From: Woeseiaceae bacterium
GTDB taxonomy: Bacteria; Pseudomonadota; Gammaproteobacteria; Steroidobacterales; Woeseiaceae
Assembly (NCBI GenBank): GCA_021773055.1
Contig: JAJFKV010000017.1
Coordinates: forward strand, 124,001 to 188,000
Length of the DNA stretch: 64,000 nt
Reading direction: 5' to 3'
The position numbers and the translations under genes are program-made. Position 1 is the stretch's first letter. Every line of letters starts with the position of its first letter. The notes under the pieces are model-generated. The model was not told the DNA's origin and did no database searches. It was given only the letters and a program-made list of their open reading frames with translations. Positions 59,564-64,000 of this stretch are shown here, one piece after another.

Positions 59564-59594
59564 GAGCGCGCCTCGCGCAGGACAGCGCAGGACC

Positions 59595-59984
59595 CTAGTC
59601 CCTGTTCCGCGACCGCAGTTTGCGCCGCGTATGCTTGTCCGGACGTCCCTCGGTCTTTGGCATCAGCATTCGATCCTGCTTCAACGTCGCGACCAGCGCG
59701 GTTCTCTGCGCGACGATTCTTTCATCTTCGAAATAACATTTCCTCGCCTCCGTAGCCGGACCTCTGCGGGCCGGGACCTCAATCACCTCCAGCGAGAAAG
59801 GTAAGCGCTCGCGAACCAGGTCGACGCGGTCACCGCATTTGACGCGAGAACCCGGCGTCGTTCGTTCGCCATTAACTTTCACGTGCCCGCCGGTCACAGC
59901 AGCCGTTGCGAGGACCCGCGTCTTGAAAAAACGGCAATAGAACAGCCATCGGTCTATGCGTAGGGAGTCACTGGCCGAAGGCAT
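59595..59984 (-). CDS. hslR: S4-domain RNA-binding heat shock protein Hsp15
   Basis: A 129-residue basic protein: S4 fold RIDRWLFYCRFFKTRVLATAAVTGGHVKVNGER, then GSRVKCGDRVDLVR, and a Lys/Arg-rich tail. Hsp15 binds stalled 50S-nascent-chain complexes and helps recycle them. The start is ATG 59984 (MPSASDSLRID) or an ATG 8 codons upstream. Alone on its strand, convergent with the AcuI gene. Confidence 0.88.
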   Translation of the reverse strand: MPSASDSLRIDRWLFYCRFFKTRVLATAAVTGGHVKVNGERTTPGSRVKCGDRVDLVRERLPFSLEVIEVPARRGPATEARKCYFEDERIVAQRTALVATLKQDRMLMPKTEGRPDKHTRRKLRSRNRD

Positions 59985-60049
59985 ACTTGGGTTTCCGCAG
60001 ATTGACATGACACCGTATAGTGCCCACTGAATTCACACAAGGAAGACGG

Positions 60050-60793
60050 ATGGACAAGCGCGGCAGAATGATTGGTGAGTTTGTCTTGATCGTGGTCGGC
60101 GTCCTGGTCGCGCTTATGGTCGAGGCGGGGCTGGAAAATCGCAAGGACGATGGCTTGCGTGACGAGTACTTGTCACGAATCGAACTGGACCTCGAATCCG
60201 ACAGGGCCGCACTGGCGGGGCGTCTCGAGTTCTTTGCCGATGTGCAGCGCTTCAATCAGGACGTGCTGAGCTGGCTGGACAACGAGACACCGGTCGATCA
60301 GGACATTTTGCTCGCGTCATTTTATGCTGCGGAAGTATGGCCGATGACGCCGAACACGAGTACTTATCTGGACCTGCACAGCACCGGCAATATTCGCCTG
60401 CTGGATAATATTGATCTTCGGACCAGCCTGGCCGTTTACTACAACAAGGCCGATTCAACCGCGTCCGGGATGGCGCCGAACGAAGACTACCGGGAGGTAA
60501 TTCGTGGCGTTATCCCAGCAAAGGTTCAGGATCTGATACGGCAGAACTGCCCAACAACAGGCACAGCGGATCTGAAACCCACCGGTTTCCCGCCGTGCGC
60601 TTTGCCCGGCGTTGATTATGAGCATTTAGGTCGTTTGTATTCACCATTGCGCGAGGACGTCGAATTTCGACGAATATTGACATACCGGCACTCGGAGCTG
60701 GGCGTAATGCTGTACCTCCTGGGCCAGCAAGCGATCTTCGCCGGTGAGGCCGCGAGCAAAATCGAGCGCGAACAGGTTCTGGAGAAGCATTGA
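60050..60793 (+). CDS. DUF6090 family membrane-anchored protein
   Basis: A 247-residue protein with one N-terminal helix (IGEFVLIVVGVLVALMVEAGL) and a helical soluble part that starts with LRDEYLSRIELDLESD, then a PNTSTYLDLHSTGNIRLLDN block. This resembles the DUF6090 family, of unknown function, in which the helix is followed by such a block. The start is ATG 60050 with GGAAG upstream; an in-frame start at 60020 would add ten residues. Divergent from hslR. Confidence 0.7.
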   Translation: MDKRGRMIGEFVLIVVGVLVALMVEAGLENRKDDGLRDEYLSRIELDLESDRAALAGRLEFFADVQRFNQDVLSWLDNETPVDQDILLASFYAAEVWPMTPNTSTYLDLHSTGNIRLLDNIDLRTSLAVYYNKADSTASGMAPNEDYREVIRGVIPAKVQDLIRQNCPTTGTADLKPTGFPPCALPGVDYEHLGRLYSPLREDVEFRRILTYRHSELGVMLYLLGQQAIFAGEAASKIEREQVLEKH

Positions 60794-60850
60794 TTCGCGA
60801 GCGCGATGAGTGCCCGGCTACTTCAACACGATATTTACCGAACGGTCTAT

Positions 60851-60880
60851 TTGGGAAACGGCCCTCGCGTGGAGTAGAAT
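60851..60880 (+). promoter_or_regulatory. Probable sigma-70 promoter of prpB
   Basis: TTGGGA (60851-60856), an 18-base spacer and TAGAAT (60875-60880), 54 bases before the prpB ATG. The string GTAGAATCCTGCCCC around the -10 also occurs just ahead of pyrD. Confidence 0.5.
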
Positions 60881-60934
60881 CCTGCCCCCGAAGTTTTAAT
60901 CTGGATTAAAACCGGGTGAACAAGAGGATTTGAT

Positions 60935-61822
60935 ATGAGCGCAGGAGCCCGTTTCCGCGCCGCACTGCAGGCGGAGCAACCGCTGCAGATAGCCGGCACC
61001 ATCAACGCATATACCGCTTTGCTTGCCGAGCGAGCCGGGTTCAAAGCCGCTTACCTGTCCGGCGCAGGCGTCGCAAATGCGTCATTCGGTATGCCGGATC
61101 TCGCCATGACCACGCTGAATGATGTCTGCGAAGATATTCGCCGTATCGCATCGGCCACCGATTTGCCGCTGCTGGTTGATGCCGATACCGGCTGGGGTAG
61201 CGCGCTTATGATTGGCCGCACGGTTCGCGAGATGACCTGGGCGGGCGCCGCCGCGTGTCATTTGGAGGATCAGGTTGCCGAGAAGCGCTGTGGTCATCGT
61301 CCCGGCAAGGCGCTGGTGGCGAGCGACGAGATGTGTGATCGCCTCAAAGCGGCTGTTGACGGTCGAATTGACGACCAGTTCGTTATCATGGCGCGCACCG
61401 ATGCGCACGCAGTTGAAGGCCAGCAGGCCGCTATCGACCGCGCGGCGGCGTACGTTGAGGCTGGCGCCGATATGATTTTTGCTGAAGCGCTTACTACTTT
61501 AGAGGAATACCGCCAGTTCACGGATTTTATTAAAGTACCGGTACTAGCGAACCTGACCGAGTTCGGCAAAACGCCACTGTTTACGACGGGCGAACTGGCC
61601 CGGGTCGGTGTTGCGATGACGCTGTATCCGCTGAGCGCTTTTCGCGCCATGTCGGCCGCAGCACTCAGCGTTTACGAAACGCTGAAGAAAGACGGCACGC
61701 AGCAGGCGTCCGTCGACTCGATGCAATCACGCATGGAGCTTTACGACGTGTTGGGCTATCAGGAGTACGAAGACAAGCTCAATACCCTGTTCCAGGATCA
61801 GGGGCTGAAAACGGGAGAATAG
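60935..61822 (+). CDS. prpB: Methylisocitrate lyase
   Basis: A 295-residue ICL/PEPM-superfamily lyase that splits 2-methylisocitrate to pyruvate and succinate. Motifs: [40 protein letters not shown] (Mg site) and the catalytic-loop [12 protein letters not shown]. Length equals E. coli PrpB (296). It starts the prpB-prpC-prpD operon; no prpR-type regulator is seen in the window. Confidence 0.96.
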   Translation: MSAGARFRAALQAEQPLQIAGTINAYTALLAERAGFKAAYLSGAGVANASFGMPDLAMTTLNDVCEDIRRIASATDLPLLVDADTGWGSALMIGRTVREMTWAGAAACHLEDQVAEKRCGHRPGKALVASDEMCDRLKAAVDGRIDDQFVIMARTDAHAVEGQQAAIDRAAAYVEAGADMIFAEALTTLEEYRQFTDFIKVPVLANLTEFGKTPLFTTGELARVGVAMTLYPLSAFRAMSAAALSVYETLKKDGTQQASVDSMQSRMELYDVLGYQEYEDKLNTLFQDQGLKTGE

Positions 61823-61824
61823 AA

Positions 61825-62949
61825 ATGGCAGCTAGCAAAAAGACAGGCGGGCTCGCAGGCGTAACCGCAGGCGACACGCACTTATGCACCGTGGGAAAAG
61901 AAGGCGCGGGTCTGACTTACCTTGGTTATGATATTTACGATCTCGCCAACAACGCGTGCTTTGAAGAGGTCGCGTACCTGTTGCTGCACGGCAAGTTGCC
62001 GACGCAGGCCGAGCTTGGCGCCTACATTGAGAAGATCAAAGCAAACCGTGGATTACCCGAGGCACTGAAGACGGTTCTTGAGATGATCCCTGCCGACGCC
62101 TTCCCTATGGATGTGATGCGAACCGCTGTTTCGTTCCTCGGCAACATAGAGCCTGAAGGCGATTTCTCGAATCAAGGCAATGTCGCGGATCGATTGCTCG
62201 CGTGCTTGCCGTCCATGTTGTTGTACTGGCATCGCTTCCACACCGACGGCGTGCGTATCGATACCGAAACAGACGACAACAGCGTCTCGGGACACTTTCT
62301 GCACATGCTGCACGACAAAGCGCCGAAGGAGCTGCACCGAAAGAGTCTCGACACGACACTGATCTTATATGCGGAACACGAATTCAACGCCTCGACATTT
62401 GCCGGCCGGGTGATCACGGGCACGTTATCCGATATGCACTCGGCAGTGACCGGTGCGATCGGCGCGTTACGCGGGCGCTTGCACGGCGGGGCCAACGAGG
62501 CAGCGATGGAGCTGATATCGAAATATGATTCGCCCGAAGAGGCGACCGCCGGCGTCCTCGGCATGCTTGAACGCAAAGACCTGATCATGGGCTTCGGCCA
62601 TCGTGTCTATACGACTTCTGACCCGCGCAACACTGTGAACAAGAAGATGTCGAAAGCGCTGGCAGACGATGTTGGCAACACAACTCTGTATCCCGTCTCG
62701 GAAGCTGTTGAAAAAGTTATGTGGGATGAGAAGAAGCTATTCGCTAACGCCGACTTCTTCGCCGCCAGCGTGTACCACTTCATGGGCGTACCAACTTACT
62801 TGTTCACGCCGATTTTCGTGTGCTCACGCATCACCGGCTGGGCGGCCCACATCATGGAGCAACGAGCGAACAACAAGCTGATTCGTCCGGCCGCTAACTA
62901 CATCGGCCCGGAGCTTCAGGAATGGGTTGCTATTGAAGATCGCCCTTAA
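61825..62949 (+). CDS. prpC: 2-methylcitrate synthase
   Basis: A 374-residue citrate-synthase-fold enzyme joining propionyl-CoA with oxaloacetate. N-terminal GLAGVTAGDTHLCTVGKEGAGLTYLGYDI is PrpC-specific; catalytic His in LHGGANEAAM and in GFGHRVYTTSDPR, and Asp near the end in the NADFFAASVYHFMG block. It begins 2 bases after prpB. Confidence 0.96.
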   Translation: MAASKKTGGLAGVTAGDTHLCTVGKEGAGLTYLGYDIYDLANNACFEEVAYLLLHGKLPTQAELGAYIEKIKANRGLPEALKTVLEMIPADAFPMDVMRTAVSFLGNIEPEGDFSNQGNVADRLLACLPSMLLYWHRFHTDGVRIDTETDDNSVSGHFLHMLHDKAPKELHRKSLDTTLILYAEHEFNASTFAGRVITGTLSDMHSAVTGAIGALRGRLHGGANEAAMELISKYDSPEEATAGVLGMLERKDLIMGFGHRVYTTSDPRNTVNKKMSKALADDVGNTTLYPVSEAVEKVMWDEKKLFANADFFAASVYHFMGVPTYLFTPIFVCSRITGWAAHIMEQRANNKLIRPAANYIGPELQEWVAIEDRP

Positions 62950-62968
62950 GGCGCTCACCAACATTGTG

Positions 62969-62986
62969 AAAGGGGTCGACCCCTTT
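62969..62986. repeat. Perfect 18-base palindrome between prpC and prpD
   Basis: AAAGGGGTCGACCCCTTT in the 57-base gap before prpD. It contains the same GGGGTC/GACCCC core as the inverted repeat at 27473. It may be an operator, a partial terminator or an RNA hairpin modulating prpD; no T-run follows. Confidence 0.6.
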
Positions 62987-63006
62987 ATGGATTAGTGGAG
63001 ACTTGA

Positions 63007-64000
63007 ATGTCTGATGTCATCGTGCGCTCGGCCAAACGTGCTGAGTGGGATCAAGCGCTTGTCGATATTGCGGACTACGTTTGTAATTACAAAGTTGAAA
63101 GCGAGCTCGCTTTCGAGACAGCTCATTACTGCCTCATGGACACGCTCGCCTGTGGTTTTCAGGCGCTCGAATATCCGGCCTGTACGAAACTGATGGGCCC
63201 GGTTGTGCCGGGCGCAACCTTGCCTGGCGGAGCACGCGTACCCGGAACATCCTACGAGCTCGACCCGGTCCTCGCCGCCTTCAACATCGGTGCGATGAAC
63301 CGCTGGCTGGATTTCAACGATACCTGGCTCGCGGCTGAATGGGGCCACCCTTCAGATAACCTCGGTGGCATATTGGCCGTTGCCGATTACCTGAGTCGTC
63401 AGGCTCGCAATGAAGGCAAGGACCCTTTGACCATGAAGGACGTCTTGACAGCGGCCATTATGGCGCACGAGATTCAGGGCGTGCTCGCGCTGGAAAACAG
63501 CTACAACCGCGCTGGCCTTGATCATGTCCTGTTGGTTCGAGTCGCGACTACGGCGGTGGTTACGCGCATGTTGGGCGGCGACCGCGATACGGTCTTGAAT
63601 GCCGTGTCCAACGCCTGGATCGATGGTTGTTCATTGCGCACCTATCGCCATGCGCCAAACACCGGTTCTCGAAAGAGTTGGGCGGCGGGTGATGCGACCA
63701 GTCGTGCAGTGCGTCTTGCGCTGATCGCGATGACAGGCGAAATGGGTTACCCATCGGCACTGACGGCACCGACCTGGGGTTACTACGACGTGCTCTTCAA
63801 GGGTAATGAGTTTAAGTTCCAGCGCCCCTACGGCAGCTACGTAATGGAGAACGTACTCTTCAAAATTTCTTTCCCGGCCGAGTTCCATTCGCAGACCGCG
63901 GTAGAAGCGGGCATGACCCTGCACCCCGAGGTCAAAGACCGCATCGACGACGTTGAGAAAATAGTCATCGAGACGCAGGAAGCGGGCGTTCGCATTATCG
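63007..64000 (+). CDS. prpD: 2-methylcitrate dehydratase PrpD (cut by the window edge)
   Basis: Open from ATG 63007 to the end of the window (331 codons seen; family about 480). The product opens with [20 protein letters not shown] and carries [55 protein letters not shown] and [19 protein letters not shown], closely following E. coli PrpD. It dehydrates 2-methylcitrate to 2-methylaconitate in propionate breakdown. The C-terminal part lies outside. Confidence 0.96.
   Translation, partial: MSDVIVRSAKRAEWDQALVDIADYVCNYKVESELAFETAHYCLMDTLACGFQALEYPACTKLMGPVVPGATLPGGARVPGTSYELDPVLAAFNIGAMNRWLDFNDTWLAAEWGHPSDNLGGILAVADYLSRQARNEGKDPLTMKDVLTAAIMAHEIQGVLALENSYNRAGLDHVLLVRVATTAVVTRMLGGDRDTVLNAVSNAWIDGCSLRTYRHAPNTGSRKSWAAGDATSRAVRLALIAMTGEMGYPSALTAPTWGYYDVLFKGNEFKFQRPYGSYVMENVLFKISFPAEFHSQTAVEAGMTLHPEVKDRIDDVEKIVIETQEAGVRII

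Noticed and set aside
62969..62986. Palindrome before prpD as a simple intrinsic terminator of prpBC
   Set aside because: There is no following T-run and prpD continues the operon; kept as a repeat or possible operator instead.

Overview
This is a chromosomal window from a free-living gammaproteobacterium that includes the replication-origin neighbourhood. The evidence is the gyrB-recF-dnaN-dnaA block facing rpmH-rnpA-yidC, and gammaproteobacterial syntenies such as envC/yibQ next to rhodanese-grxC-secB-gpsA, glnA-ntrB-ntrC, and glyQ-glyS-gmhB-plsC. Multi-copy secreted peptidases (M13, M16, TAP-like), DUF3179 and DUF6491 proteins, an FSELRRRN-type membrane domain and a methylcitrate operon would fit a marine or sediment lineage such as Woeseiaceae. 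That placement is an impression from gene content, not a tested result. No tRNA, rRNA, insertion sequence, integrase or CRISPR array was recognised, and no gap without a gene exceeds 300 bases.

Layout. 0-11 kb: an AbgT-type transporter and an orphan HerA-like ATPase; a leftward run envC > ctpA > yibQ > methyltransferase > six-domain Kazal protein; and a rightward run rhodanese > grxC > secB > gpsA. 11-18.3 kb is accessory in character: a DUF3179 protein, two tandem Tat-exported FAD-oxidase lipoproteins, trmL, pyrD, a GFA-type protein, a small exported protein, a truncated DUF2277 remnant and a Cys-rich cupin lipoprotein. 18.3-23.1 kb is the nitrogen-control block glnA > DUF4124 > ntrB > ntrC, with a well-formed sigma-54 promoter and two NtrC-type sites ahead of glnA. 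23.1-27.5 kb: glyQ-glyS-gmhB-plsC. 27.5-30 kb: an M13 peptidase and a DUF6491 lipoprotein. 30-38.9 kb: the origin region, with DnaA boxes in the dnaN-dnaA gap and two parS sites inside recF. 38.9-50.4 kb: a hydrolase-OsmC fusion, mnmE, a paired M16 peptidase system, a NatAB-like exporter, a TAP-type hydrolase and mnmG. 50.4-55.5 kb: an oligopeptide ABC importer with a fused double ATPase. 55.5-64 kb: a DUF945 protein, cytochrome c4, an MBL hydrolase, an AcuI/YhdH reductase, Hsp15, a DUF6090 protein and prpB-prpC-prpD, the last cut by the window edge.

How the parts work together. The nitrogen block is self-contained: NtrB/NtrC sense nitrogen status and drive glnA through sigma-54. EnvC, CtpA and YibQ form a cell-envelope remodelling unit. 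AcuI makes propionyl-CoA from acryloyl-CoA, and the methylcitrate genes 1.4 kb away consume propionyl-CoA. The origin, the parS sites and the trmE/gidA genes mark the chromosome-segregation locus, but parA/parB and rsmG are not found beside mnmG.

Most notable observations: two parS palindromes inside recF; a bacterial protein of six exactly equal 35-residue Kazal-like units with a different P1 residue in each; an M16 metalloprotease fused to a three-helix membrane domain usually seen on signalling proteins; a gpsA with no ATG/GTG/TTG start that retains the NAD motif; and an ntrB reading frame that needs one extra A in a short A-run to reach its natural start.
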